Positions 46,512 to 55,202 of a stretch of 64,000 nt of DNA are shown in pieces. The notes below the pieces were generated by a model. That model saw only the letters and a program-made list of their open reading frames with translations, was not told where the DNA came from and ran no database searches. Source of the DNA: Curtobacterium poinsettiae (GTDB lineage Bacteria > Actinomycetota > Actinomycetes > Actinomycetales > Microbacteriaceae); contig NZ_CP106879.1 in assembly GCF_025677645.1 (NCBI RefSeq), positions 1,736,001 through 1,800,000 on the forward strand, given 5' to 3'. Positions within the stretch are counted from its first letter, which is position 1. Each line of letters begins with the position of its first letter. Made by a program: the position numbers and the translations under genes.

Positions 46512-46976
46512 ATGGCTGGGAGAGCGGCTGCCGCAGTCGGACTCGGCGTCGCAGGTGTCGCGGCGGGCCTCGTCGCACGCTCCCTCGTCAAGAAGGAGCG
46601 CGAGTCGGACGGCGACGGCGCACACCCCGAAGGGTGGAAAGCTGTCACCGTCCTCGGCGACGCCTCTGACTTCGCGCGCGATGGATACCCCGAACCGTTG
46701 CAGCGTCTGGCGGGATCGCTCGAGATCCGGATCGACCCGGCTCCCGGAGTCGAGGGCTTCGAGGTCCACGCCCGAGTCCGCAAGGGGGTCGACGTCGACG
46801 TCGACGGCGACCCGAACGCTGCGTTGCGTGCAGCGCTGCGCGATGCGAAGCAGGTCTTCGAGACCGGCGAGATCCTCCGTGCGACACCGAGACCGCACGG
46901 AAAACGCCCGCGCACCCTGCTGGGCGCTGCGGTCGACACGGCAGAAGACGATGCGAAGGGCGAGGGTGTGCTGTGA
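46512..46976 (+). CDS. hypothetical protein in dehydrogenase operon
   Basis: 154 residues, unrecognised. A short hydrophobic N-terminus (AAAVGLGVAGVAAGLVARSLV, TM or signal anchor) is followed by an acidic soluble part. It lies between two dehydrogenase genes with a 2-base gap before and GTGA overlap after, so it belongs to the same operon. Confidence 0.7.
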   Translation: MAGRAAAAVGLGVAGVAAGLVARSLVKKERESDGDGAHPEGWKAVTVLGDASDFARDGYPEPLQRLAGSLEIRIDPAPGVEGFEVHARVRKGVDVDVDGDPNAALRAALRDAKQVFETGEILRATPRPHGKRPRTLLGAAVDTAEDDAKGEGVL

Positions 46977-48142
46977 AGGCGCTGTGCTGGACCGGAGTGA
47001 ACGAACTCTCTGTGGAGAACGTCGACGATCCGGAGATCCTCAACGCTCAGGACGCCATCATCAAGGTGACGTTGAGCACGACCTGCGGGTCCGACCTCCA
47101 CCTCCTCGGCGGGTACGTCCCGACCATGCGGGCAGGCGACGTGCTCGGTCACGAGTTCATCGGCGAGGTCGTCGAAGTCGGATCGGCCGTCACCAAGCAC
47201 AAGGTCGGAGATCGCGTCGTCGTCTGCTCGTTCATCAGCTGCGGGAAGTGCTGGTACTGCCGGAACGAGCTCTACTCGCTCTGCGACAACGGCAACCCGA
47301 ACGCTGGCATCCCCGAGATGCTCTGGGGTCAGGCACCCGGCGGCTGCTACGGCTACTCCCACGCGTTGGGCGGCTGGGCCGGTAGCCACGCCGAGTACAT
47401 CCGTGTGCCGTACGCCGACCAGGGCGCCTTTGCCGTTCCCGAGGGGGTCAGCGACGAGCGGGCGCTCTTCGCCTCCGATGCCGCCCCGACCGGATGGATG
47501 GGCGCGGACCTCGGCGGTGTCCGGCCGGGCGACGTCGTCGCTGTGTGGGGCGCGGGTGGGGTCGGCCAGATGGCGGCGCGTGCCTCGCTGCTGCTCGGCG
47601 CCGAACGGGTGATCGTGATCGACCGCTTCCAAGAGCGGCTGACGCAGGTCGAGCAGGTCATCGGCGCGGAGACCATGAACTACGAGACCAGCGAGGTGAC
47701 GGCGGAGCTCCGCGAACTCACGGGCGGCCGTGGCCCCGACGTGTGCATCGAGGCGGTCGGGATGGAGGCACACCACGACGGACCCGACTTCGCGTACGAC
47801 CAGCTGAAGCAGCAGCTGCGACTGCAGACCGACAGACCCACCGCCGTCCGTGAGGCGATCTTCGCCGCGCGCAAGGGCGGGAGCCTCTTCGTCCTCGGAG
47901 TGTTCGGGGGCTTCGTCGACAAGTTCCCCCTGGGGGCGGTGATGAACAAGGGCCTCACGATCCGGTCCGCGCAGCAGCACGGACAGCGGTACATCCCGAT
48001 GCTCCTGGAGCGGATGGCCCGCGGCGAGATCGTCACCGAGCACCTCGCGACGCACGTGATGCCGCTCGACGACGGACCGACGGGGTACGCCATGTTCAAG
48101 GAGAAGACCGACGGGTGTGTGCGGGCGGTCTTCCAGCCTTGA
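46973..48142 (+). CDS. zinc-dependent alcohol dehydrogenase
   Basis: 389 residues, second MDR enzyme of the operon. C38-type ligand in TTCGSDLHLLGG, GHEF, and the cysteine loop SCGKCWYCRNELYSLC. Nucleotide fold GAGGVGQMAA. It shares the glutathione-independent formaldehyde-dehydrogenase layout with the first gene but is clearly diverged, so it is not a recent duplicate. Start GTG 46973 inside the previous stop. Confidence 0.88.
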   Translation: MKALCWTGVNELSVENVDDPEILNAQDAIIKVTLSTTCGSDLHLLGGYVPTMRAGDVLGHEFIGEVVEVGSAVTKHKVGDRVVVCSFISCGKCWYCRNELYSLCDNGNPNAGIPEMLWGQAPGGCYGYSHALGGWAGSHAEYIRVPYADQGAFAVPEGVSDERALFASDAAPTGWMGADLGGVRPGDVVAVWGAGGVGQMAARASLLLGAERVIVIDRFQERLTQVEQVIGAETMNYETSEVTAELRELTGGRGPDVCIEAVGMEAHHDGPDFAYDQLKQQLRLQTDRPTAVREAIFAARKGGSLFVLGVFGGFVDKFPLGAVMNKGLTIRSAQQHGQRYIPMLLERMARGEIVTEHLATHVMPLDDGPTGYAMFKEKTDGCVRAVFQP

Positions 48143-48344
48143 CCGACCTCGAACCGCCTTGCTCGTGATCGGTCCCAGTCGATGGGGAGACCGATCCCCT
48201 CGCGCAGGCGCACGTCGTCGCTGCGATGACGACGGCCCGCTGACTCGAAGCAGGCTCGATCTTGGGTGCTGACCCGAGAAGGGCGGCTCCGACGTCGACG
48301 TCGAGACGATCCTGCCGAGGCCGACTTCTGGTCGTCAGTCGATT
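48143..48344. other. 200-base gap without gene
   Basis: Between the dehydrogenase stop and the terminator; no supportable ORF. Confidence 0.4.
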
Positions 48345-48394
48345 GCTCAGACGGGAGGGGCGGGGGTACCCGATCCCGTCCCTCCCGTCTGAGC
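48345..48394. terminator. long hairpin, bidirectional
   Basis: GCTCAGACGGGAGGG... pairs with ...CCCTCCCGTCTGAGC; about 20-bp arms with one mismatch around GGTACCCGAT. It lies between convergent genes. Confidence 0.8.
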
Positions 48395-48423
48395 TTGCAC
48401 CCCGCGCCGTGCGGCGCGGCATG

Positions 48424-48449
48424 CTCCACCAGACCCGAACCTGGTGGAG
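48424..48449 (-). terminator. hairpin at the end of the SGNH-like/GAF gene
   Basis: CTCCACCAG / CTGGTGGAG, 9-bp stem, 3 bases behind the minus-strand stop codon. Confidence 0.6.
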
Positions 48450-48452
48450 GTC

Positions 48453-49511
48453 TCAGCGCCGGTACAGGGCGTTGCGTGCCAGGACCGCGAAGTCGCGCAG
48501 GAGGTCGAGCTCCACGGCGTCCTCCCCGCGCGGGGAAGGGTCGAACACGCAGACCGCCCCGACCCTCGTCCCGTCCAGGTCCTCCAGCGGATGGCCCGCG
48601 TAGAAGCGGATCCGTCCCCGCCGTGCGACCTGTGGGCGGTTCCGGTCCCAGGCGTCCTCGATGACCGTCGGTCCCGAGTGCAGCACGGTCGAACGGCAGA
48701 AGGAGTCCTGCAGCGCTCCCGTCCCGCGTGGGAACCACACACTCGCCGCGGACCACTGCCGTCCCAGCGGCAGGAACGTGATCGCAGCCCCCCTCGTGCG
48801 GAAGAGTTCCGTCATCTGCTGCACCATCCGGTCGAGGGCTGCGTCGGCCGGCGCGTCGACGACACCCAGGCGACGGATCGCGTCGTACCGGTCCTGCACA
48901 CGCTGCGGCGTCGACCGGATCCACTGCGGGCTCCCGGCGCGGGCCCGTTGCTGCTCGAGCAGCAGGTGCACGACCTCGAGGAACAGCGGTGGGGTGCACG
49001 TGACCACGTCGGTGTCCACGCCGAGCACGACCAGATCTCGTCGCGCCTGCTGCAGTGCGTGCACGAGCGCGGACTGGTCCTCCTCGTGCGCCAACGCGAG
49101 CACGATTTCCGTGGTCGGCGCGAGGAGCGGTCGGAGCTGATCGACCAGGACGAGCGCTTCCTCGGCGGCACCGACGACCGCGGTGGTCGTCGTGCGGCTG
49201 TGGACGACGCTGCCGGACAGGCAGACCACCACCACGTCGTAGTTGGCGGCGTGGATCCCGCTCCCGGCCGAGAGCAGCGTCTGGCCGGACCAGCTCGACC
49301 ACGGCACCGCTGTGACGTCCACACCACGTCCGGACCGTGCAGCCACGTTCTCCGCCATCGTCCGCGCGGCGTCGGGCAGCGACACTCCGGGCGCGAAGAC
49401 CGCATCGCCGAACACGAGGATCCGGTCCGAGTCCGCGCCGCTCGCCGACGCGGTGACGATGCGCGGCGCGGACGAACGGTCGGGCAGTCGTGGGGCTTCC
49501 AGCATGGTCAT
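48453..49511 (-). CDS. SGNH-like plus GAF domain protein
   Basis: 352 residues. Residues about 28-190 follow an SGNH/GDSL-hydrolase pattern (RILVFGDAVFAPG, then VDVTAVPWSSWSGQTL, YDVVVVCLSGSV). However, the block I serine of GDS is replaced by A37, so it is probably not a hydrolase. Residues about 225-350 are a GAF domain (RLGVVDAPADAALDRMVQQMTELF ... GAVCVFDPSPR). Likely a cytoplasmic sensor. The ATG at 49511 has an AAGGAGG site. Divergent from an AraC gene. Confidence 0.75.
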   Translation of the reverse strand: MTMLEAPRLPDRSSAPRIVTASASGADSDRILVFGDAVFAPGVSLPDAARTMAENVAARSGRGVDVTAVPWSSWSGQTLLSAGSGIHAANYDVVVVCLSGSVVHSRTTTTAVVGAAEEALVLVDQLRPLLAPTTEIVLALAHEEDQSALVHALQQARRDLVVLGVDTDVVTCTPPLFLEVVHLLLEQQRARAGSPQWIRSTPQRVQDRYDAIRRLGVVDAPADAALDRMVQQMTELFRTRGAAITFLPLGRQWSAASVWFPRGTGALQDSFCRSTVLHSGPTVIEDAWDRNRPQVARRGRIRFYAGHPLEDLDGTRVGAVCVFDPSPRGEDAVELDLLRDFAVLARNALYRR

Positions 49512-49670
49512 CGTCAACCTCCTTGTTCGACGCGGCTGCTCCTGGACTGCTCTGGTTTCCGGGAGCCCGACGGGTGCGCGCCGGCTGGACACGACCGTAG
49601 ACAGGGCGGAAGAGCACACGCCATCCGTTGCGCGCGGAGTCACCGTCGTTCAGCGCGGGATCGTGTCCGG

Positions 49671-49690
49671 TGGACGTGGACGTGGACGCG
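49671..49690. repeat. GTGGAC hexamer run
   Basis: Three to four GTGGAC-type units just before the AraC promoter. Confidence 0.6.
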
Positions 49691-49695
49691 GCCGG

Positions 49696-49701
49696 TAGAG
49701 T
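49696..49701 (+). promoter_or_regulatory. -10 box TAGAGT of the AraC gene
   Basis: Ends 6 bases before ATG 49708. Confidence 0.5.
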
Positions 49702-49707
49702 CGCGCC

Positions 49708-50703
49708 ATGACCGGGGCAGCGACGGAGATGTTCGCCTCGCATCGACTCGCCGCCAGCACGACCGTGGACGAGGCCGCGGCCGTGCTCAGTGAGGTGTTC
49801 CTCCCGGTGCAGGTCACCCCGTCCGAACCCGTCCCGGGTCTGCGCATGCACTTGAACGCGCTCACGGCCGGTCGGATCACGTTCGGCTACATGCGCTTCC
49901 GCGAGGCCGTCCGGATACACACCGCGGAGCCCGTCAACTACCACCTCGACATCCCCGTTCAGTCCCACACGACCATGCGCGCCGCCCGGGGACCGCGGTT
50001 CCGCGGGACCGAGCAGACCGCCGGGGTCTTCATGCCGGGTCGATCGGTCGAGCTCGACTGCAGCGACTGGTTCGCGCAGGTCGCCATCATGATCACGCGC
50101 AGCGATCTGGAGACCGAGCTGGAGCTCTTGCTGGACGCACCGGCCTCGACGCCGCTCGAGTTCGAGCCCCAGTTCGACCTCACGACCGACGGTGGCCGGG
50201 CCGTGTCGCAGGCCGTCCGGCTCGTCGACGAGGGGTCCCGGCGGACGCCTGGCCTCCTCGCGCATCCACTCGCGGTGCGCAGCCTCGAGCAGGTGTTCCT
50301 GCACAGCCTGCTGCTCGGGCAGCCGCACAACTACTCGAACGCGCTCGACATGCCCCGGGGAGGATCCGGGGCCCGATCGGTCTCACGCGCTGTCGAGCTC
50401 CTTCGCCAGGACCCGGCGCGGTCGTGGACGGTCGGAGAGCTCGCGTCCGCCGTCTCGACGAGCGTCCGCAGCCTCCAGGAGGCCTTCCGACGGGCCCTCG
50501 ACACCACGCCGATGGCGTACCTGCGCCGGCTCCGGTTGGAGCGAGCCCGTGAGGACCTCATCATCGCCCCCTCGGGCAGCGTCACCGTGTCGGAGGTCGC
50601 CGCCCGCTGGGGCTTCCTGCACGTCAGCCGGTTCGCCGGCTCGTACGCGGAACGCTTCGGCGAGCTGCCATCCGCCACGCTGCGGCACACAAAACGTCCT
50701 TGA
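49708..50703 (+). CDS. AraC family transcriptional regulator
   Basis: 331 residues. An N-terminal ligand-sensing domain of the AraC-binding-2 type (to about 190) is followed by the two C-terminal helix-turn-helix units (WTVGELASAVSTSVRSLQEAFRRALDTTPMAYLRRLRLERAREDL ... SEVAARWGFLHVSRFAGSYAERFGELP). It is divergent from the SGNH-like/GAF gene and may regulate it. Confidence 0.9.
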   Translation: MTGAATEMFASHRLAASTTVDEAAAVLSEVFLPVQVTPSEPVPGLRMHLNALTAGRITFGYMRFREAVRIHTAEPVNYHLDIPVQSHTTMRAARGPRFRGTEQTAGVFMPGRSVELDCSDWFAQVAIMITRSDLETELELLLDAPASTPLEFEPQFDLTTDGGRAVSQAVRLVDEGSRRTPGLLAHPLAVRSLEQVFLHSLLLGQPHNYSNALDMPRGGSGARSVSRAVELLRQDPARSWTVGELASAVSTSVRSLQEAFRRALDTTPMAYLRRLRLERAREDLIIAPSGSVTVSEVAARWGFLHVSRFAGSYAERFGELPSATLRHTKRP

Positions 50704-50891
50704 GTCGATCTGGCGCAGACGCGGGGGTCCAGCGGCCGACGTCCCCCACAGCTCGAGGGCGATGATGACATGCTGTCGGCCGGGGCATGCCTCGAACACC
50801 TCGCCCAGCGGCCGTGAACGATCGAGCGCGAGCTGACGTGCACAGAAGGCCGGGTTGCCAATCGGCTGTCGGGACATCCTTCGGATGCCGT
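50704..50891. other. gap without gene before the S66 peptidase
   Basis: About 190 bases; a minus-strand open frame (50,700-50,877) has no recognisable homology or ribosome site. Confidence 0.4.
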
Positions 50892-50897
50892 TACGGT
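50892..50897 (+). promoter_or_regulatory. -10 box TACGGT of the S66 peptidase gene
   Basis: Ends 6 bases before ATG 50904. Confidence 0.5.
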
Positions 50898-50903
50898 CGA
50901 AGC

Positions 50904-51929
50904 ATGGCGAGCATCACCTACCCAGCGTCGCTCCGACCAGGCGGGCGGGTCGAGGTTCCTGCGCCGTCGATGGGTGTCCCCGTGCATCTCCTCGAGCGAT
51001 TGCAGGCTGCGGTCGACGCGCTCACGTCACTCGGGTTCGAGATCCATGTGCGCCCGCACGCGTCCACGGCTGGTCTGACCCCTGCGTCTGCCGCTGCCCG
51101 CGCCGAGGACCTGCACGCTGCGTTCGAGTCAGCCGACGTGGTCCTTCCACCGTGGGGCGGGAAGCTTGCTGTCGAATTGATCGAGAAGATCGACTGGGAT
51201 GCCCTCGCCGAAGCTCGCCGGTGGTTCGTGGGGTGGTCGGACATCTCGACACTGCTGCTACCCCTGACAACGCGGACCGGCCTCGCAACAATCCACGGCG
51301 CGAACCTCATGGACGAGCCATACGAGCTGCCTGACGAGTTCGAGCGGTGGACCGAGGTCGCGGCGCTCCCGTCAGGAGGTTCCTTCGAGCAGCACAGTGC
51401 GCCTCGCCGGCGCAGCCGCCCGTGGGGAGCGTGGGCCGATGAGCCGTTGGATCGCGAGCACGCGTACGAAGCCCCAACGAGATGGCGGTCGCTCGACGGA
51501 ACGCATGACGTGACGATGCGCGGCCGCCTGGTCGGTGGCTGCCTTGAAACCGTGTCGCTGCTCGCCGGAACGCCCTACGGCGACGTACCCGGATTCGCGC
51601 GGAAGTACGCCCCGGAGGGCACGATCGTCTACCTCGAAGCGGCCGAGTCCAACGCGATCGCAGTCCTTCGGATGCTCACCTCGCTGCGCCTCGCGGGCTG
51701 GTTCGACGATGCGAACGGTGTTCTCATCGGCCGCACCGACGGCCCGGCTGTGCCCGAACTGGCCCAGGACGAAGCAGTGCGTCGTGCGCTCGGCGACCTC
51801 CACGTGCCGGTACTCCTCGATTTCGACACCGGACACCAGCCGCCGCAAATGCCACTCGTGAACGGCGCCCTGGCAGAAGTCCGACTCAACGGAGCGGACA
51901 GCTCGATCGTGCAGCACCTCGTCCCGTAG
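50904..51929 (+). CDS. S66 family peptidase (LD-carboxypeptidase / MccF type)
   Basis: 341 residues, no signal peptide. Nucleophile serine S112 in FVGWSDISTL, substrate segment PPWGGKLAVELIEKIDW, and the histidine region DTGHQPPQMPL near 315, the usual S66 order. Family members cleave murein tetrapeptides or, as MccF, detoxify microcin C-like nucleotide peptides. Absence of export signals and length favour an MccF-like or recycling role. Base composition is slightly less GC-rich than the core genes, hinting at transfer. Confidence 0.82.
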   Translation: MASITYPASLRPGGRVEVPAPSMGVPVHLLERLQAAVDALTSLGFEIHVRPHASTAGLTPASAAARAEDLHAAFESADVVLPPWGGKLAVELIEKIDWDALAEARRWFVGWSDISTLLLPLTTRTGLATIHGANLMDEPYELPDEFERWTEVAALPSGGSFEQHSAPRRRSRPWGAWADEPLDREHAYEAPTRWRSLDGTHDVTMRGRLVGGCLETVSLLAGTPYGDVPGFARKYAPEGTIVYLEAAESNAIAVLRMLTSLRLAGWFDDANGVLIGRTDGPAVPELAQDEAVRRALGDLHVPVLLDFDTGHQPPQMPLVNGALAEVRLNGADSSIVQHLVP

Positions 51930-52247
51930 ATCGACCGGTCAGGGATCGTCTGTCGGACGGTGGTCGTCTCAGCCGGTTACGTCGAGCCGGTGAGTTGCCA
52001 ACGCGCAAGCGCATAAGCGGACCTGGGCGTGCGGCCGGACGTCGCTCTGCAGGTACCCGGCTCTTCGAAGTCCGATGGCGCGGGTCTCAGCGCCGTCGAA
52101 CGGCGTCCCGACTCGTTCGGTGAGGGCACGCCAGTGGACGACTGCTTTCGCCGTTCTCTCACGTCCGCCCGCAGCACGCACCGACCTGACCTCGCGCTGG
52201 CCGCGACCGGACGGCGCACGCGTGACCGGGGATCTGGAGCGCAACCA
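51930..52247. other. 318-base stretch without supportable gene
   Basis: Contains a long minus-strand open frame (51,969-52,230) without start signals or homology I recognise; possibly decayed coding DNA. Confidence 0.4.
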
Positions 52248-52338
52248 CTGACGGACTGGAGGCCCGGTGCCAGCTGGCACTTTCGCTCCAGGCTCGGCCG
52301 TCACCCCGCTGGCGCGGTGTGCCGGTACCGGCTGGTGG
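52248..52338. repeat. palindrome family copy A (partly decayed) with extension module
   Basis: Left arm CTGACGGACTGGAGGCCCGG and centre GTGCCAGCTGGCAC are intact; the right arm is eroded (TTTCGCTCCAGGCTCGG). Then comes a module CGCTGGCGCGGTG-(T)-GCCGGTACCGGCTGGT shared with copy C. It lies about 20 bases behind the ABC ATPase stop (minus strand). Confidence 0.85.
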
Positions 52339-52357
52339 GGCCCACCTCCAGGCTCCA

Positions 52358-53020
52358 TCACGGGCCGTGCGCGATGAGTTGCTCGTGTTGGAGCTGGAGT
52401 CGTCGTCCACACCGCTGTGCAACCCGCTCACTGTGGGTGACGATCACGAACGTGGTCCCTGCTTGCTGCAGCCGGTCGAAGAGGGCGAGCACGTCGTCCT
52501 CGGTCGTCTCGTCCAGTGCTCCGGTGGGCTCATCGGCGAGGACGACGGCTGGGCGCTTCGCGATGGCTCGGGCGATTCCGACGCGCTGCGCTTCTCCTCC
52601 TGACAGTCGTCGTGGGCGCTTGGCGGCAAGGTGACTGATGCCGACCGCCTCGAGGGCCTCATGTGCTCGGGCGGCCGAATCAGTGCGAGCAGGAACTCCG
52701 AGCCGGACGTTGTCGAGCACGTTGCGGTCGCCGAGGAGGCTGTGGTCCTGGGTGACGATGCCGATGTGTCGCAGTCGGTGCTCCGCCATTCTGGACGCGT
52801 TGCGCTCGAGCACGTGCCCGTCGTGCTCGTAGGTCCCGCCGAAGTCGGTGTCGACGCCGGCGAGGATCCGGAGCAGCGTGCTCTTGCCGGATCCGCTCCG
52901 CCCGGTGATGGCTACTGACCGATCGTCGTCGCGAAGGTCAAAGTCGAGTCGGTCGAACAGTGTTCGGGTCGATCCGTCGGGCTCGGTGATCGTCTTCGAG
53001 ACGTCGCGCAGCGCGATCAT
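52358..53020 (-). CDS. ABC transporter ATP-binding protein (bacteriocin-type cassette)
   Basis: 220 residues. Walker A GRSGSGKS (40-47), a Q-loop in VTQDHSLLG, signature RLSGGEAQR, Walker B VVLADEPTGALDE and the VTHSE histidine. This is the MacB/LolD class that pairs with long-loop permeases. Its ATG overlaps the stop of the permease upstream (ATGA), making the last gene of a four-gene operon. Confidence 0.9.
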   Translation of the reverse strand: MIALRDVSKTITEPDGSTRTLFDRLDFDLRDDDRSVAITGRSGSGKSTLLRILAGVDTDFGGTYEHDGHVLERNASRMAEHRLRHIGIVTQDHSLLGDRNVLDNVRLGVPARTDSAARAHEALEAVGISHLAAKRPRRLSGGEAQRVGIARAIAKRPAVVLADEPTGALDETTEDDVLALFDRLQQAGTTFVIVTHSERVAQRCGRRLQLQHEQLIAHGP

Positions 53021-54309
53021 CGTGGGGTACCTCTTCGGCGTTGGGTGGTCAGTTCGATGCGGACGGCTCGTCGGCTGAGTACGCCGTCCGCCACACACCA
53101 GAGGAGCAGGGCTGTGACGGCTCCGAGTCGAGCCATCGCACTGTCGTTGGGGAGCAGCGCGGTGGACGCGAGGAACAGCCCGAGCGCGGCGGTGTACTCG
53201 ATCAGGCGGCTTGTGCGGAACAGCCGGTTCGTGGCACCTGGACTCCTCCCGAGGAGATGGTGCACCCGCGCGACTGGCGCTCGACGGTGATGCAGGAGCC
53301 GGTTGAGGAACGCCGTGATGATGCCCACGCCCGCGGTTATCGAGACGAGCAGCGCGGTGACGAGCACCAGGTTGTCCTGCATGAGCTGGCGGACGAAGGA
53401 GAGCTGCACGAGGTAGCTCGGGACTCCGAGCAATGTGTACGACCGGAAGCCGGTGTCGTCTCCGATCGCGTCGAGACGCGCGACGACGCCTCCGAAATCG
53501 AGGCTGTGATCGACGGCGAGATCGGCGTTGAGCACCTGGAACACCAGACGGTCGAACAGCTCGGGATCCAACCGGTCGAGTGCTGCTCGGTCGAGTCCGG
53601 CGAGTGTCGGCGGGTAGGGCACGATGACGGTGTCGTCGAGGTAGTGGTTGGCTGCACCACGGAAGTACATGGCGCTGTCCGGCTCGAGGAATCCGACGAC
53701 TTCGAGCTCCTGCTCTTGCAGGATGACCGCTCCGGTGAGTCGCTCGCCGAGCTCGTACACGCCGCGGTACTCGTTGCCGAGCAGCACCGGGACCCGGCCG
53801 GATCCCCAGTCGACGCCGTCCCACTCGATCGGCTCGCCGTCCTGCACGGAGAGCCCCGCGAACTCGTACGCGGTCTCGCTGAGCTGGATGGACTTGATGT
53901 CCTGAACGGTCCTGCCGGACTCGTCCCGGTACTTCCCCTTGAGCGTGTACTCGGTGCCGTACCCGACGTCGAAGCGGTCGTCGCCGCGGAAGTCCTGGAC
54001 GGTGACGGGCTGGTCGTACGAGGAGATGAAGTCGAATCCGGGCTCGTCGTCGATGCGGTCGACGAACGAGGCGACTGCGTCGAGCGCGTGCTGGTCCCGA
54101 CGGATCGCTTCGAAAGCGTCCGGGTCGAGATCGTCGATCACCGTGTAGAGGTCGACGTCGGCATCGGCGGACAGGCCCTGGGCCACTGCCTGCGAGGTGG
54201 ACTGGGTGAACGACGCCACGTTGTACCAGCAGAGCGCGAGCAGCACGAGCAGGCCGATCTTGGCGACGATGATCGCCCAGTTGGACCGGAGGTCGTTCAG
54301 CAGTTCCAT
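53017..54309 (-). CDS. bacteriocin-associated-type membrane protein (permease 2)
   Basis: 430 residues. One TM at about 10-29, a large extracytoplasmic domain of roughly 270 residues, then three or four TMs. This is the FtsX/MacB-like layout of the membrane partners found beside lactococcin-972-like peptides. The ATG at 54309 lies inside the end of permease 1. Transport or immunity function is inferred from the operon. Confidence 0.7.
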   Translation of the reverse strand: MELLNDLRSNWAIIVAKIGLLVLLALCWYNVASFTQSTSQAVAQGLSADADVDLYTVIDDLDPDAFEAIRRDQHALDAVASFVDRIDDEPGFDFISSYDQPVTVQDFRGDDRFDVGYGTEYTLKGKYRDESGRTVQDIKSIQLSETAYEFAGLSVQDGEPIEWDGVDWGSGRVPVLLGNEYRGVYELGERLTGAVILQEQELEVVGFLEPDSAMYFRGAANHYLDDTVIVPYPPTLAGLDRAALDRLDPELFDRLVFQVLNADLAVDHSLDFGGVVARLDAIGDDTGFRSYTLLGVPSYLVQLSFVRQLMQDNLVLVTALLVSITAGVGIITAFLNRLLHHRRAPVARVHHLLGRSPGATNRLFRTSRLIEYTAALGLFLASTALLPNDSAMARLGAVTALLLWCVADGVLSRRAVRIELTTQRRRGTPR

Positions 54310-55202
54310 CGTCGGGTTCCCTGCCAGAACGAAGCGACGGCGACGGCAAGCACGACGGTTCCGACCGCGACGACTGCCGTGGTGACGTCGAGGTCGAGGA
54401 TGGTGGTCTGCCTCACGACTGCCGCGCCCGCGAGCGCGGTCGTACTGGCGGCGATGCTGATCACGCCGACTCGGATGGCAGCGCTGCGAAGGGTGGTCAG
54501 TGGACGAATCCCCGTGGTGAAGCGCACGGCGGCGGTGCGGAGTTCCCATCGCCCGGCCTGAAGACCGGCAACCACGGCGATGAGCACGACGACGAGGGAA
54601 CCGAGCGCGACCAGGATGGGCGACACGGCGTCGACGTTCGTCCTGCGGTTCGTGCCGTCGTCGATTACCTCGACGCTTCGGCCGGGGAACTGTGCGCCGT
54701 AGTGGCGGACACTGCTCGGGCCGTCCAGGAGCAGCCGTTGCGGTGACGCCGAGAACTGCGCCGGATCGGCGAGGACCACGTCATCGGACAGCAGGCTGTC
54801 GGTCCGCACACCGAGACGCCCCACCACCTCGTACGTCGTGCCACCGACGGTGATGTCCTCGTCGCGGACGTCGACAGCAGCGCCGACGAGGGCCTCACCG
54901 GGACGCCCGGTCAGAGCGTGCCCGTCGTGCAGCGGAACGTCTGTCCACTGTCCGGACAGGACCACGACGGCGCGGACGTCACCGTCCAGCCCCACGAACA
55001 CCTTCGTCCCCGGTTCGAACGCGCTCCGAGCACGCATGAGTTCGTCGATCGTCGCGGTCACCCACGCGCTCTGGCCCGTGCGGAGGTCATTGCCCTCCGC
55101 GGCGACGACACGTCGACGCTCGTCGAACGCCCCGATCAGCACCGTCAGGAGCATGGCCAGCAGGAGCAGGCCCGCGGTCGCCGTGAGCTGTCGATGCGTC
55201 AC
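54297..55202 (-). CDS. bacteriocin-associated-type membrane protein (permease 1)
   Basis: 301 residues. N-terminal TM (TAGLLLLAMLLTVLIGAF), an extracytoplasmic domain, and three C-terminal TMs near 195-215, 240-262 and 270-292. It resembles half of the single large protein found in classical lactococcin-972 loci; here the two halves are separate genes overlapping by 13 bases. The GTG at 55202 overlaps the peptide gene stop (GTGA). Confidence 0.65.
   Translation of the reverse strand: MTHRQLTATAGLLLLAMLLTVLIGAFDERRRVVAAEGNDLRTGQSAWVTATIDELMRARSAFEPGTKVFVGLDGDVRAVVVLSGQWTDVPLHDGHALTGRPGEALVGAAVDVRDEDITVGGTTYEVVGRLGVRTDSLLSDDVVLADPAQFSASPQRLLLDGPSSVRHYGAQFPGRSVEVIDDGTNRRTNVDAVSPILVALGSLVVVLIAVVAGLQAGRWELRTAAVRFTTGIRPLTTLRSAAIRVGVISIAASTTALAGAAVVRQTTILDLDVTTAVVAVGTVVLAVAVASFWQGTRRWNC

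Noticed and set aside
50704-50877. Minus-strand frame in the AraC-S66 gap
   Set aside because: No ribosome site or family pattern, and it continues antisense into the AraC gene.
51969-52412. Minus-strand frame between the S66 peptidase and the ABC cassette
   Set aside because: Its upper part reads through palindrome copy A and no homology is recognised; kept only as possible decayed coding DNA.
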